64,000 nt of DNA from Cystobacter fuscus DSM 2262 (GCF_000335475.2 NZ_ANAH02000004.1:310001-374000); one strand, 5' to 3'; positions 1-8,707 are shown, numbered from the stretch's first letter. Notes: generated from the letters alone by a model not told the origin. A program made the numbers and translations.

Positions 1-329
1 ACCTCTTCCTCACGGGGAGGATGCTCGAGCCCACGCCGGGGGAGAGGGACGCGCGGCTGCGCGGGGGAGGGGTGTGGGCGGCGATGCTGGGGGTGATGCT
101 GCCGCTCATCCTCGTGGGCGTGGCGCAGAGCCCCTTCGTGCCGCTGGTGGACTCGACGACGGGGGGAGCGGCCACGCGCTGGCTGTTGGGCCAGGAGCCC
201 TTGTGGACGCTCGGGGTGACGGTGACCAACGCGCTGGTGCTCGCGCACTACTTCGCCGATGCCTTCCTCTACCGCTTCCGGATTCCCCGGGTGCGCGAGG
301 TGACGCTCGGGCGGCTCGGCCTCGCGTGA
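1..329 (+). CDS. C-terminal end of a membrane protein (partial)
   Basis: The reading frame is open to the left edge of the window, so only the last ~109 residues are seen and the true start lies upstream. Two hydrophobic stretches suitable as membrane helices are visible, one reading MLGVMLPLILVG and a second around WTLGVTVTNALVLAHYF. The protein ends with a short basic tail. The stop codon TGA overlaps the GTG start of the next gene by four bases, which suggests translational coupling with the toxin gene. No family is recognisable from this fragment, so the function is left open. Confidence 0.6.
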   Translation, partial: LFLTGRMLEPTPGERDARLRGGGVWAAMLGVMLPLILVGVAQSPFVPLVDSTTGGAATRWLLGQEPLWTLGVTVTNALVLAHYFADAFLYRFRIPRVREVTLGRLGLA

Positions 330-1987
330 GGAACCCGACCGGATGGGGCGGCTGGCCGCTCATCGTCTTCTTCCTCTTCTTCCTCCACGCCGCGTGCGCC
401 ACGGGTGTCTCCCGGAACAACGCCCGGGAGGGCTCCCACTCACCATCGCTCGAGTCCCCACCGGAGCCCGGGGAGCAGGCCGCGCTCACGGCGGAGCCCG
501 GCTCCAAATCGGCCACCGTGTACGAGTTGGAATTCATGGAGCCGCGCGCTGTCCCCACCCGGCCGGTGCCCATCTCCCCGGGCGAGTTCCAGCAAACCTT
601 CCGGCGGCTCGCCCGCGACGTGCGGCTGGCGCACGGGACGCCGCGGGAGGCCGCCCACGTGTTGCTGCGCCCCTCGCGCGAGCCGCGGCAAGACATCGAG
701 ACGGTGGAGAGCGGGGGCGACTGGGAATGGGAGACGTACCGGGGCCAGGGCTATACCCTCGTGCCACGCAACCAGCCGGGCCCGGTGTTGCTCACCCCCG
801 TGGCCGACGACGCCCTGAAGGCCTGGTACCTGAAGTGGTGTGAACACCGGGGCGGAGGAGACTGCCTGGGCCTGCTGGACGATGGGCCCTACCTGCGGGC
901 GGATGACCGGCGGGTGTTGGCCCTCGCCCTCGCCCTGGGCCCGGTGCTCGACGAGACCTGGCGGACCCTGGCGCACGAGCTGATGGATGTGAGGGCGATG
1001 GTGTCCCTGGCCGTCTGGACGGTGGCAATCTATTGCATGATGTGGGTGGTGCCCGAACCCACCACCAAGGCACTGGCCGCCACCTTGACTGTGATTTTGA
1101 TGAGCTGGCTGGGGCTGGAGACCATGTGGGAGCTGATGGACGGGTACAGCCGCATGGCCGTGGCGGCGCACGAGGCCACCACCTTCGAGGAGCTGCGCGC
1201 GGCGGGTGACGCATTCGGCAAGGTGCTGGGAAAGGACGCGGCGCGGGCGCTGCTCCTGGCGGTGGCCTCACTCTCCGGGCGCACGATGGGCGAGGTGGCG
1301 GCACGGGTGAAGTCGCTTCCGGGCTTTGGCCTCGCGGGGAGACAGTGGAAGGCCCAGGGCGGAGCCGCCGTCATGAGCCGGGTGGAGGCCGAAGAGACGG
1401 CACTGGCACGGGAGGGGGCCCTGGCACGGGCGGTGGAAGCGGTGGAGATGGTGGCGACGTCTCCACAGAGTGGCTTCGCGGTGGTGATGCTCAAGCGGGG
1501 ACCGGGCGGTGGAGCGGGAAAGGCGCCAGGGGGCCGCTCTTGGGCAACCCTCATGCGTCACCGGGGCGGCAACCAACAGGTGGAACTCAGCGATGGCCAA
1601 CACTGGCATCTGCCACGTGGCAAGTCGGTGGCGGACATTCCCGCCGAGGACAGGGTGGGGGACATGATTCAGGAGGTCGTCACCCAGGCTGTGAAGGAAT
1701 GGGGGCCCCACAGGCTCTCGGCCAACGAAAGGCTCGCCATCGGCGAGGCCCAGAAGAAGGGCAAGTATTGGCTGGCGCGATTGTTGGAGCGAGAGGCCCG
1801 GGGGCGCTACGTGCACGCCAAGGTGGAAAAACAATTCCAAGCAAGCCTCAAGTGGAACCGCCAGGGTGTCGACATGGTTGACCTCAACACAGGCCGCCAA
1901 TACGAGATCCTCTCTGGGACAGAGTCGAATCTGGCGCGACATGGCAGGCGAATGGCGACTGAATTCTTCCGGATGATCACCTTTTAG
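326..1987 (+). CDS. SitA-family polymorphic lipoprotein toxin
   Basis: Predicted 553-residue toxin. The GTG at 326 was chosen because it overlaps the upstream stop (GTGA) and directly precedes a hydrophobic leader ending in HAAC (Cys24), a weak lipobox. The middle has hydrophobic segments (LAVWTVAIYCMMWVV and following) and then a conserved stretch, ARALLLAVASLSGRTMGEVA. This arrangement is typical of myxobacterial SitA toxins, which are passed between kin cells by TraA/TraB outer membrane exchange. The C-terminal ~130 residues form the variable toxin domain; GVDMVD followed by YEILSGTESN and HGRRM resembles a PD-(D/E)XK nuclease-like active site. The following gene is the expected immunity partner. 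The SitA assignment is from recalled family features; the nuclease activity is inferred. Confidence 0.8.
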   Translation: MRNPTGWGGWPLIVFFLFFLHAACATGVSRNNAREGSHSPSLESPPEPGEQAALTAEPGSKSATVYELEFMEPRAVPTRPVPISPGEFQQTFRRLARDVRLAHGTPREAAHVLLRPSREPRQDIETVESGGDWEWETYRGQGYTLVPRNQPGPVLLTPVADDALKAWYLKWCEHRGGGDCLGLLDDGPYLRADDRRVLALALALGPVLDETWRTLAHELMDVRAMVSLAVWTVAIYCMMWVVPEPTTKALAATLTVILMSWLGLETMWELMDGYSRMAVAAHEATTFEELRAAGDAFGKVLGKDAARALLLAVASLSGRTMGEVAARVKSLPGFGLAGRQWKAQGGAAVMSRVEAEETALAREGALARAVEAVEMVATSPQSGFAVVMLKRGPGGGAGKAPGGRSWATLMRHRGGNQQVELSDGQHWHLPRGKSVADIPAEDRVGDMIQEVVTQAVKEWGPHRLSANERLAIGEAQKKGKYWLARLLEREARGRYVHAKVEKQFQASLKWNRQGVDMVDLNTGRQYEILSGTESNLARHGRRMATEFFRMITF

Positions 1988-1991
1988 AAAG

Positions 1992-2630
1992 ATGGCCATG
2001 GGCTGGCTCGAGAACGTCATCATCAAGAACAAGGAACTCGAAAACGAGCGGTTCGAGGTGACAGACAAAGACTCGCTCTATTTCCTTGGCCCCAACCTGA
2101 CGCTGCGCAACTGCACCGTCGTCTTGAAGGTATCAGCCAGGCGATTACACATCCTCGGCGCCCGGTTCATTGACTGCACCTTCGAGGTGAAGCAGGAATT
2201 GAAGAACCATCAGGACTGGGTAAGAGCCTCGCTCGAGGGCTGCCGGTTCAAGGGCAGGCTGACGGGCTGTGATTTCGGGCACTGGCCCGAATACGGGAGT
2301 GAACCGGAGTATCAGCACGGTTTCATCGAGAACTGTGACTTCACCGAGGCCCGTCTGGATGGCTGCCGCATCATGGGCTGTGACCCAACCCCCCTGCGCT
2401 TCCCCAAGTGGCCCTGCTTCACCATTCTGGACCCCATTCGCAGGGCCCCCGAACTCCGTGGCGCCAAGTGGCCGGGTCTGGTCGGTGACGTCCTCGTGGG
2501 CGATCTCCACGCCCATCCGGCTCCAACCCGGGCACTGACCTATTACGCGCCCACCCTGGTGGAACGGCTCGAGAGCACACCGGAACAACTCCGGGCCGTC
2601 ATCGAGAAGTTCGACTGCATCGTCTACTGA
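1992..2630 (+). CDS. Probable SitI-type immunity protein (pentapeptide-like repeats)
   Basis: This 212-residue protein begins four bases after the toxin stop, so the two are almost certainly co-transcribed. It has no signal peptide and should be cytoplasmic, where a nuclease toxin would act. The centre shows degenerate pentapeptide-type repeats (LRNCTVV, FIDCTFE, LEGCRFKG, LTGCDFG, IENCDFTEARLDGCRIMGCD), which fold as a right-handed beta helix in known families. Some such proteins mimic DNA. The two start options, MAMGW and MGW, lie two codons apart and neither has a strong ribosome site. The immunity role is inferred from position and from the toxin-immunity pairing known for SitA loci. Confidence 0.65.
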   Translation: MAMGWLENVIIKNKELENERFEVTDKDSLYFLGPNLTLRNCTVVLKVSARRLHILGARFIDCTFEVKQELKNHQDWVRASLEGCRFKGRLTGCDFGHWPEYGSEPEYQHGFIENCDFTEARLDGCRIMGCDPTPLRFPKWPCFTILDPIRRAPELRGAKWPGLVGDVLVGDLHAHPAPTRALTYYAPTLVERLESTPEQLRAVIEKFDCIVY

Positions 2631-2640
2631 CGATAGGGCT

Positions 2641-3384
2641 TCAGGGCTGGGCGGACTGGGGCGGACGTCCCCGGTGCTTCGAGACGGGCAGGTAGCACGT
2701 GCCCTGGTACTCCGCCTGCACGTCCAGGCACGGAGGACTCCGCTTCACGGCCAGCCAGCATCCACCGTTGATCTCGACTTCATCCACCTGGGGTTTGCAG
2801 GGCGCCGCGGCCTGATCCCTGAAGGGTCTGGAGGGCAATGGGTAGGCAAGCGTTTGCGGAACCGATGGCTCCGAGTCGGACAAGAGCGGGGCTTTCCCCT
2901 CGGAAGGAGCCTCGAACACCACGGCGGGTGAGGCAAACGGTTGTCGCCTGGACTCACTCACCACATGAAGCCAGACACCGAACGACAGGCAGACGCCCGC
3001 GAGAACAGGCATGAGCCGGGCACGCCAGGGCCGAGGCCCCGACGCGAGGTGCTCCGACAGTCTGGGATTGTCCTCCACGCGCCGGACCGCCGCGTCCGTC
3101 AGCACGAGGAGGTCCGCCAGTTCCGAGGCCCGCGCCGACGGAGGCGCTTCATCCACTCGCAGCGACACCGAGGCGGATTCGCGTTTGTAGAAGAGGCTCA
3201 CGGCCCAGTCTCCCTCGGGCGTCCACTCCACGCGCTCCCCCGGCAGCAGCGTCAGGGCGGGCCTGCCCGTCGCGGCATGGCGCGCTTCGTAGAGGCGTCC
3301 CAGATCCGGCCCCACCTCGTCATAGCGCCGACCCAACCGGAAGGGCCCCAACCGCCTGTCCTCTCCACTCTTCTCGTTCGCCAC
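2641..3384 (-). CDS. Degenerate kinase-like membrane protein
   Basis: A 247-residue protein starting at GTG 3384, six bases after a strong GGAGGGG site. Residues ~10-110 resemble the start of a bacterial Ser/Thr kinase (GRLYEARHAATGRPALTLL) but the HRD and DFG motifs are absent. One membrane helix follows (MPVLAGVCLSFGVWLHVV, ~residues 124-141). The C-terminal tail has paired cysteines (INGGCWLAV, PPCLDV, YQGTCYLPV) that I recognise from the extracytoplasmic ends of myxobacterial kinases. It may be a kinase that lost its catalytic core, or a separate pseudokinase sensor. It is convergent with the immunity gene, with a 10-base gap. Confidence 0.5.
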   Translation of the reverse strand: MANEKSGEDRRLGPFRLGRRYDEVGPDLGRLYEARHAATGRPALTLLPGERVEWTPEGDWAVSLFYKRESASVSLRVDEAPPSARASELADLLVLTDAAVRRVEDNPRLSEHLASGPRPWRARLMPVLAGVCLSFGVWLHVVSESRRQPFASPAVVFEAPSEGKAPLLSDSEPSVPQTLAYPLPSRPFRDQAAAPCKPQVDEVEINGGCWLAVKRSPPCLDVQAEYQGTCYLPVSKHRGRPPQSAQP

Positions 3385-3482
3385 GCGACGCCCCTCCGTG
3401 AGCCTTCACGGAAACGGATTTGACCATTCAAGTCAAGAGGGTTGGCATGCCCTGTTGGGTTCCCAAAGCCGTGCGGAGCCTC

Positions 3483-4070
3483 TCAAGGCCCCGGAGCCGG
3501 CGTGGACTTCGGAGCCCAGAGCAGCCTCAACTCCAGCGGCTCGGCGTCGAAGGGCTCGGCACGCACCGTCTCCTCGCCCCCGTGATGGGCGATGAGCCGC
3601 CAGCCCTTCTCCCCTCGGCCATACACCTCCAGGGTGTGAGCGCGAGGATCCACCAGCCACGCATGACCCACCCCCTCCTGGTGGTAGATGGCCAGCTTGC
3701 GCCCCCGGTCCAGCGCCGCCGTGGACGGGGACAGCACCTCACACACCCAGTCGGGCGCCAGGTCGAAGAAGGGATCATCCCGATCCAGCAGTCCGGGAGC
3801 CCGCTGCCGGCGCCAGCCCGCCCGGTCCGGCACCAGCACCTGCCGGCCCAGGTGCACCTCCGGCTCATTCAGGATCCACCAACCCCCAGGGCCCCCCGGC
3901 CCATGGCTGAAGGCATTGCCCAGCTTCGCCCCGAGCACCATCGCCGCCCATGCATTCCGCCTCGAGGGCCGTGGAAACGCCCACAGCTCGTCGTCGATGA
4001 TCTCCCCCACCCACCCTGGCGGCAGCGCCTCGATGTCCTCGTAGGTGGCTGGACGCTTTCCCCAACCCAT
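3483..4070 (-). CDS. Uma2 family (DUF820) putative endonuclease
   Basis: 195 residues from ATG 4070, which follows a perfect AGGAGGAG ribosome site. The opening MGWGKRPATYEDIEALPPGWVGEI, the LNEPEVHL segment, then VPDRAGWRR, DLAPDWVCEVLSPST and VGHAWLVDP are the classical Uma2/DUF820 order. The fold is PD-(D/E)XK-like, with PD in VPD, E in VCEVLSPST and the following KLAIYHQ. These genes are very abundant in myxobacteria and cyanobacteria, and no biological role is firmly established. The next gene upstream on the same strand is 67 bases away, so an operon is possible. Confidence 0.85.
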   Translation of the reverse strand: MGWGKRPATYEDIEALPPGWVGEIIDDELWAFPRPSRRNAWAAMVLGAKLGNAFSHGPGGPGGWWILNEPEVHLGRQVLVPDRAGWRRQRAPGLLDRDDPFFDLAPDWVCEVLSPSTAALDRGRKLAIYHQEGVGHAWLVDPRAHTLEVYGRGEKGWRLIAHHGGEETVRAEPFDAEPLELRLLWAPKSTPAPGP

Positions 4071-4137
4071 GTTCGCTCCTCCTCCTGGCCTTCCCGCCAG
4101 ACTCCTCGCATCATACGCGAGGAGGTGACATCCGAGG

Positions 4138-4839
4138 TCAGGTGCGCCGCACGTCCAGGATACGGCCCTCGCGCAGCCAGCCCTCGGCGTCCCTCCACAG
4201 GGGCAGGCCCACGGCATGGATGCGCTCGGGCGCGGTGCGGGTGAGCCACCCCAGCCACGCGCACAGCGCCGCGTCGAGCTCGTCATGCGTGGGCAGCCTG
4301 CTCCCCGCGAAGCGCAGCCCCGCCGCCTCGAGCTGCTCCCGCCTGGCCGCCCGGCCCTCGGGGGAGGACTTCTTCCCCAACTTCTCCACAGCCAGCTGGC
4401 GCCATGTGGCCCCGGGGAACGCCTCGAACAAGCGCGCCCGGCCCGGCTCGGGCGTGTCCATGTCCAACATCTCCAGGGCTCCGAGCTGGTGCAGGGCCGC
4501 GAAGAGCAACACGCCACCGCGCACGAAGCCGTGGAAGGGGGCGCCCGGCACGGGGAGCACGTCCGGAGTCCGCCCCGGAGCCCGCAGCAGCCGCTCGGCC
4601 TCGCGCACCCGCTCCCCCGGCCGCGCGAGCGCCTGGGGCCCATCCACCACCACCACGTCCGCGGGCCCCACGGGGAACGCGGCCACGAGGGCCTCCGGGT
4701 CGAGCCGCCCCTCGCCGTCGGGGGCGGGCCACTCACGCTGCTCGAAGTCCACCCGCCCGTGCGTGTCCACCACGGCCACGTCCACGGCGCGGGGCCGGCG
4801 CGCGAACGGATCGCTCAAATCCCAGCCCAGGAAACGCAC
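4138..4839 (-). CDS. DUF429 domain protein
   Basis: 233 residues starting at GTG 4839. The opening RFLGWDLSDPFA followed by VDVAVVD, then DVVVVDGPQAL and the C-terminal HDELDAALCAWLG are the signature order of DUF429 proteins, predicted RNase H-like-fold enzymes of unknown substrate. The acidic residues D8, D22 and D66 and the HDELDA motif are the likely metal site. No signal peptide is present, so it should be cytoplasmic. It lies upstream of the Uma2 gene on the same strand and is divergent from the NADAR gene. The function cannot be inferred further. Confidence 0.75.
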   Translation of the reverse strand: MRFLGWDLSDPFARRPRAVDVAVVDTHGRVDFEQREWPAPDGEGRLDPEALVAAFPVGPADVVVVDGPQALARPGERVREAERLLRAPGRTPDVLPVPGAPFHGFVRGGVLLFAALHQLGALEMLDMDTPEPGRARLFEAFPGATWRQLAVEKLGKKSSPEGRAARREQLEAAGLRFAGSRLPTHDELDAALCAWLGWLTRTAPERIHAVGLPLWRDAEGWLREGRILDVRRT

Positions 4840-4944
4840 GCACCCAGCCTACCCGAGGCGCATGGCCGATGGCCCGGCGGGACACGTGCCGTCTATGGTT
4901 TCCCCTCCTCATGCGCGGCGGACGGTGCCCGCCGGGAGACGGAC

Positions 4945-5378
4945 ATGCCAGGGGTCATCGAGTTCTACAGCGTCACCGACGACTACGGAGAGTTCTCGAA
5001 CTTCGCCCCCTATCCGCTCCACGGACCTGGCCCACGTCGCAGCACTACTTCCAGGCCCAGAAGTTCGCGGGAACCCCGCACGAGGACGCTATCCGCAAGG
5101 CCCGCACGCCCGCGCTCGCCGCGGAGCTGGGCCGAGACCGCCGCCAGAAGCTGCGCCGTGACTGGGAATCGGTGAAGGTCTCCGTGATGCGCGACGCCCT
5201 GCGGGCCAAGTTCACCCAACACCCGGCGCTCGCCCAGCTGCTGCTCGGCACGGGGGACGCGAAGCTCGTCGAGCACACCGCGAACGACGACCACTGGGGC
5301 GATGGGGGAGACGGCCGGGGCAAGAACATGCTGGGCCGTCCGCTCATGCAACTGCGCGATGAGCTGCGCGCGGGTTGA
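4945..5378 (+). pseudogene. NADAR-family gene (YbiA-like) with a frameshift
   Basis: The first frame from ATG 4945 reads MPGVIEFYSVTDDYGEFSNFAPYPL, and a second frame from about 5022 reads RTWPTSQHYFQAQKF and continues to a stop at 5378. Together these are one NADAR domain (YbiA/RibX type), which acts on N-glycosidic bonds or ADP-ribose-linked substrates. The break falls near 5013-5027, where a few bases between the proline-leucine and the TWPTS motif are missing relative to the usual DGKTWPTS spacing. The rest, including HDDHWGDG-like NDDHWGDGG and MLGRPLMQLRDELR, is intact. Either the gene is dead or the assembly has an indel. An IS3 remnant begins immediately after the stop. Confidence 0.75.
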
Positions 5379-5379
5379 G

Positions 5380-5611
5380 TCTGGCCTTCAGCTCCGCCGT
5401 GGATGGTCTCCCTCACCCAGTTGCGCAGCGCCGACTCGGTCAAGTCCAAGTCCTTGGCCACCTGGGGCAGGCTCTTGCTGCCCTCGCGAACCAGTTTGAC
5501 TGCCTCGGCCCTGAACTCCGGGATGAAACTCCGCCTCTTCCTTCGCTCCATGGACACTACCTCCTGTGTAGCCGACTTATGAGGTATGTCCACTAAATCG
5601 GGGCAGGCTCA
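5380..5611 (-). mobile_element. Truncated IS3-family element (left end plus start of OrfA)
   Basis: Read on the minus strand from 5611, the sequence starts TGAGCCTGCCCCGATTTAGT, an IS3-type terminal inverted repeat. It is followed by a TAGTGTCC leader and OrfA from ATG 5551. The transposase reads MERRKRRSFIPEFRAEAVKL with the helix-turn-helix LPQVAKDLDLTESALRNWVRE, and then loses identity at about 5380, against the NADAR gene's 3' end. OrfB and the right end are absent. The element is dead, and its insertion or decay may explain the damaged neighbour. Confidence 0.8.
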
Positions 5612-5760
5612 CTCCGCTCCGGGAATGGCGTTCTTGCGACATGGGACTCTCCTTGCTCCGTATTGACAGCGTTTCACGCGCAAGCCCTTGCCGCGCTTGC
5701 TGAATAGACGCCGCGAGGGCACGGCTGTGAACGGGAAGGACCCGGAGCGGCGCACCTTCC

Positions 5761-6429
5761 CTATGCGTTCGGAGCCTTTTCCTGCCCGAGCCGCTCGAGC
5801 GCCTCCCGGAGTTCGTTGGCGAAGCGCTGCGCCACGCCCCGCTGCACGGCGGCGCTGCACTTGGAGAAGTACACCAAGTTCCCGTTCTCGTCCCTCCGGC
5901 CGCGCTCCGCGTACACCGCCTGGAGGAGCGAGGCATCATCGAGCGAGCTCGGCTCCTTCCCGGCGAGCGCCGCCCTCCAGAGCCTGTCGTAGGCTCCCCT
6001 GGGTCCGTGCTGTACCGCGCAGGACCAGAGCGCGTCCTTCACTGCCAGGGAGCGGCCGGAGAGAGAGAGCTTCAGCTTCTCCTCCACCCCCTTCCTCGCC
6101 GGGGTGTAATGCGTCTCTCCAATGAACACGTGCTGCGCCTCGAAGAAGCGCTCCGCATCGCTCTCCGCGAGCACCTTCCAGGCCGCGCTGAACCCGGGCG
6201 TGCCTGGCTCGTGCCCCGCCAGCTCGTCGAACATGTCCGGGTAGTGGGTCTCGAGCCACTGCACGAAGGCGGCGGCGGTGCCCGTCTTCGTGGCGATTTG
6301 ATAGCTCCCGTAGGAGACGCCCCCGGCATCCCCCTTGCCCGTGGAGACCACGCCGGCGCCCTTGGGTCCGGGGTACGGGGTCTCATACTTCTCGCTCAGC
6401 CTGCCCAGCTTCTTGAGTTCCTGATCCAT
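5761..6429 (-). CDS. Putative lysozyme/chitosanase-like murein hydrolase
   Basis: 222 residues from ATG 6429, preceded by AAGGGA. The opening KYETPYPGPKGAGVVSTGKG then DAGGVSYGSYQIATKTGTA matches the catalytic opening of chitosanase-like (GH46-type) and phage or VgrG-linked lysozyme domains, with a catalytic Glu expected in the KYE or nearby region and the GGVSYGSYQ turn. Later segments include FFEAQHVFIGETHY, ALWSCAVQHGP and RRDENGNLVYFSKC. There is no signal peptide, so export would need a holin, a T6SS or another route. The gene is 98 bases downstream of the sigma factor on the same strand and may be controlled by it. Substrate is inferred. Confidence 0.55.
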   Translation of the reverse strand: MDQELKKLGRLSEKYETPYPGPKGAGVVSTGKGDAGGVSYGSYQIATKTGTAAAFVQWLETHYPDMFDELAGHEPGTPGFSAAWKVLAESDAERFFEAQHVFIGETHYTPARKGVEEKLKLSLSGRSLAVKDALWSCAVQHGPRGAYDRLWRAALAGKEPSSLDDASLLQAVYAERGRRDENGNLVYFSKCSAAVQRGVAQRFANELREALERLGQEKAPNA

Positions 6430-6527
6430 GTATGTCCATCCCTTCGTCCACCCGTGCGAGGTGGATTCGCCTGTAGACGGCCCAGGCCAGGGTCTGTGAA
6501 TCAGGGGCGTGGTGGGCGCGCGAGCGC

Positions 6528-7208
6528 TCAGCGGCCGGAACGCAGGTAGCGCGCCATCTGCCGCCGCAACTGCTCGCGGCCGAGCTGCACGCGCTTGCGG
6601 GCATTGCTCTCGGAGATGGAGAGCCGCGCGGCGATTTCCGCGTACTCCAGACCCAGCACGAGCCGCATCCTCACCGCGGCCTGGAGCCGCTCGGGCAGGG
6701 AGTGAAGGGTTTGTTCGAGGTGTCTGCCCAGCTCCTCTCGCAGACTGGACGTCTCGGGCGTATCGAGCACCGGGACCTCCAGGGTCTGCTCCTCCGCCTC
6801 CGGGAGCATGAGCCTGCGCTCGCGCTGGCGCTCGCGGAGGATGCTGATGCAGGTATTGTAGACCAGACGCTTCAACCATGCCTGGGGGTTCTGGACGGCG
6901 TCCGCGTAGCGTGTGAACTTCTCCATCGCGGTCAGCAGCGCCCGGCTCAGGGCATCCTCCGCATCCACCCGGCTGCCGCGGAAGAGGCTGGCGCAGAGGG
7001 CGAGCAGCTCCTGCTGGTGGAGTTGCCACAGACGCAGCAGCTCCGCCTGGCGAACACGGACGATCGCCTGGAAATGCTGCTCGGCGGGCGCGGGGAAGAG
7101 GCTCCGCCTGGCTTCACTCGCGGGCGGTCGTGTCTCCCGAGCCAGAGACAGAGATTGAGAGGAATAATCCTGGTGGAGAGCGTTGGAGAAAGAGAGAGCC
7201 GTACCCAC
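6528..7208 (-). CDS. ECF-type RNA polymerase sigma factor
   Basis: 226 residues with an N-terminal extension of ~45 residues of low conservation. Region 2 is seen at LWQLHQQELLALCASLFRGSRVDAEDALSRALLTAMEKF with AWLKRLVYNTCISILRE. Region 4 carries SLPERLQAAVRMRLVLGLEYAEIAARLSISESNARKRV. No anti-sigma gene is adjacent; the nearest gene is the hydrolase downstream. A start within the first 45 residues is possible. The 257 bases upstream to 7465 hold GC-rich inverted repeats but no gene that I can recognise. Confidence 0.85.
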   Translation of the reverse strand: MGTALSFSNALHQDYSSQSLSLARETRPPASEARRSLFPAPAEQHFQAIVRVRQAELLRLWQLHQQELLALCASLFRGSRVDAEDALSRALLTAMEKFTRYADAVQNPQAWLKRLVYNTCISILRERQRERRLMLPEAEEQTLEVPVLDTPETSSLREELGRHLEQTLHSLPERLQAAVRMRLVLGLEYAEIAARLSISESNARKRVQLGREQLRRQMARYLRSGR

Positions 7209-7465
7209 GGGAGTCCTGGGGTTGGGGCCGCAGCGGCTGCGGCCGGTCGGGTTGCTGCTCCCAGGACGCCGAATCTGTTTTCTTGTGAACGAGAGAGGAT
7301 GGAAGGCCCGTCAGGGACTGCCTTCGGGGTGGCGGGAGCTTGGTTCCCGCCAGCGGTCGTGCGGGCACGGGCCGCAGGCCGGCTCTCCCAGCGATGACAG
7401 TCTTCAAACCCTGGCGGGAGGAGGGGCGACAGCATGCCTTCCCGGGGAAGCGACGGGCCCGTGGC

Positions 7466-7750
7466 TCAGGCGCGGCGAGGCCGGGAGCGGCGGCCGCGGC
7501 TCTGCTCGGATGTCTGGGGCTGCAGGTGGTTGAAGCTGAGGGCGTCTGCCTTCATCGCCTCCGCCTGCTGCATGGCGTCATCCAGGCGCTGCGCCGCGCT
7601 CAGTGCCTCCTGGGAGGACTGCTCGTCGAGCCGCAGCTCCAGTCCGCAGCCAGGGCAGTAGATGCGCCCGGAGAAGAGGCGCTGAATCGTGGTGGTGATG
7701 GATTGCTCGCAATGGGGGCACGGAAACCCCGGCGCGTCGGACATCAGCAT
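7466..7750 (-). CDS. Small zinc-ribbon protein of the DUF2589 operon
   Basis: 94 residues starting at ATG 7750, five bases after AGGAG, so a start further upstream is not needed. The N-terminus reads FPCPHCEQSI and RIYCPGCGLEL, two CxxC knuckles ~20 residues apart that should bind one zinc ion. The middle is a short helix (EALSAAQRLDDAMQQAEAM) and the tail is arginine-rich (RGRRSRPRR), which could contact nucleic acid or membranes. It is the last gene of the minus-strand DUF2589 operon, 94 bases after the preceding member. No specific family is recognised. Confidence 0.7.
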   Translation of the reverse strand: MLMSDAPGFPCPHCEQSITTTIQRLFSGRIYCPGCGLELRLDEQSSQEALSAAQRLDDAMQQAEAMKADALSFNHLQPQTSEQSRGRRSRPRRA

Positions 7751-7843
7751 GGAGACTCCTGAGACATGGAATGCGGCGCCCGCCCCCTCTGGGGCGGGCA
7801 CCGCCGGTTCAGCTTCGGGCGGAGAGGGTTGTCCGCCGATGGT

Positions 7844-8707
7844 TTACGACACCGTCACCTTGGCCTGCTTCGTCCTGCCGTCGATGCTCATCCGCCACTG
7901 TGCCTCGCCCTGGAATTCCGTGGGGACCGTGAGAATGAGGTCCGACTCCAGATTGCCCTGGTTGTTGCTCTTCCCCTGGACGCTGGCGAGCAACTTGCCG
8001 TCGTTGCCCAGCAGATCGAAGGTGACCGCGACGCCGGGGACCGGCTTCTTCTCCGAGTCCGTGAGCGCCACATCGGCGTCCTTGATCGAGACTGGCTGGC
8101 CTTTCTTCGGGCTCAGGGCGGGGTAGATCTTGTCCCAGGTTGCTTGGATGGACGTCTGCGAGACGGCCTGCGGGACGGGCTTCATCTGCTCACCGAGGAG
8201 CCCGAGCACGGTGGAGAGGCCCTTGGGGATGTCGTCCTGCACGGCGTGCACGTTGATGTCCATCGTGTACTCGATGGAGTACTTGGAACTCGCCGAGGCG
8301 GTGGAGTCCTTCTTGCTGGACACTGAGCCGCTGAGCGAATAGCTCTGGCCCCAGAAGCCGCCGGAGGCCGAGGCCTCCGTCTTGGCCTCGAAGTTGTCGG
8401 TGCTGATGGTGTTGCTGTCCCCCGAGGCCGAGAGCGTGGCCTTGAAGTTGATGGTCATGTCGTCGATCCGCAGGTAGGGAATCGGCACGATGGTGAGCAA
8501 GGGGACGTCGAGGCTGACGTTGCGGCCGTCTCGCTGGTAGACGAACTTGATGTTGACGACCTCGTTCTTCTCGGTGAAACCCACCGAGCGGATGAAGTCC
8601 ACGCTGGTCTTCGCCGCCAGCGCCTGTGCCTTCACCGCCGCGGTGAGGGGCCCGCCGATCAGATTCTCGAACGGGATGCCCTGCAATGCGCTTGATGCCT
8701 GATCCAT
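7844..8707 (-). CDS. DUF2589 protein with a C-terminal Ig-like extension
   Basis: 287 residues from ATG 8707, which follows AAGGAAGAG. Residues 1-190 carry the DUF2589 signature: IGGPLTAAVKAQ, SVDFIRSVGF, VPLLTIVPIPYLRIDDMTINFKA and, near the end, VQDDIPKGL. The rest (ADVALTDSEKKPVPGVAVTFDLLG and following) reads as a single bacterial immunoglobulin-like beta domain, absent in the two paralogues. No signal peptide is present. The family has no established function. It is one of three paralogues in the same operon. Confidence 0.85.
   Translation of the reverse strand: MDQASSALQGIPFENLIGGPLTAAVKAQALAAKTSVDFIRSVGFTEKNEVVNIKFVYQRDGRNVSLDVPLLTIVPIPYLRIDDMTINFKATLSASGDSNTISTDNFEAKTEASASGGFWGQSYSLSGSVSSKKDSTASASSKYSIEYTMDINVHAVQDDIPKGLSTVLGLLGEQMKPVPQAVSQTSIQATWDKIYPALSPKKGQPVSIKDADVALTDSEKKPVPGVAVTFDLLGNDGKLLASVQGKSNNQGNLESDLILTVPTEFQGEAQWRMSIDGRTKQAKVTVS

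Noticed and set aside
74-325. Upstream extension of the SitA gene to ATG 74
   Set aside because: It overlaps the membrane protein tail in another frame and would bury the signal peptide; GTG 326 gives the leader directly.
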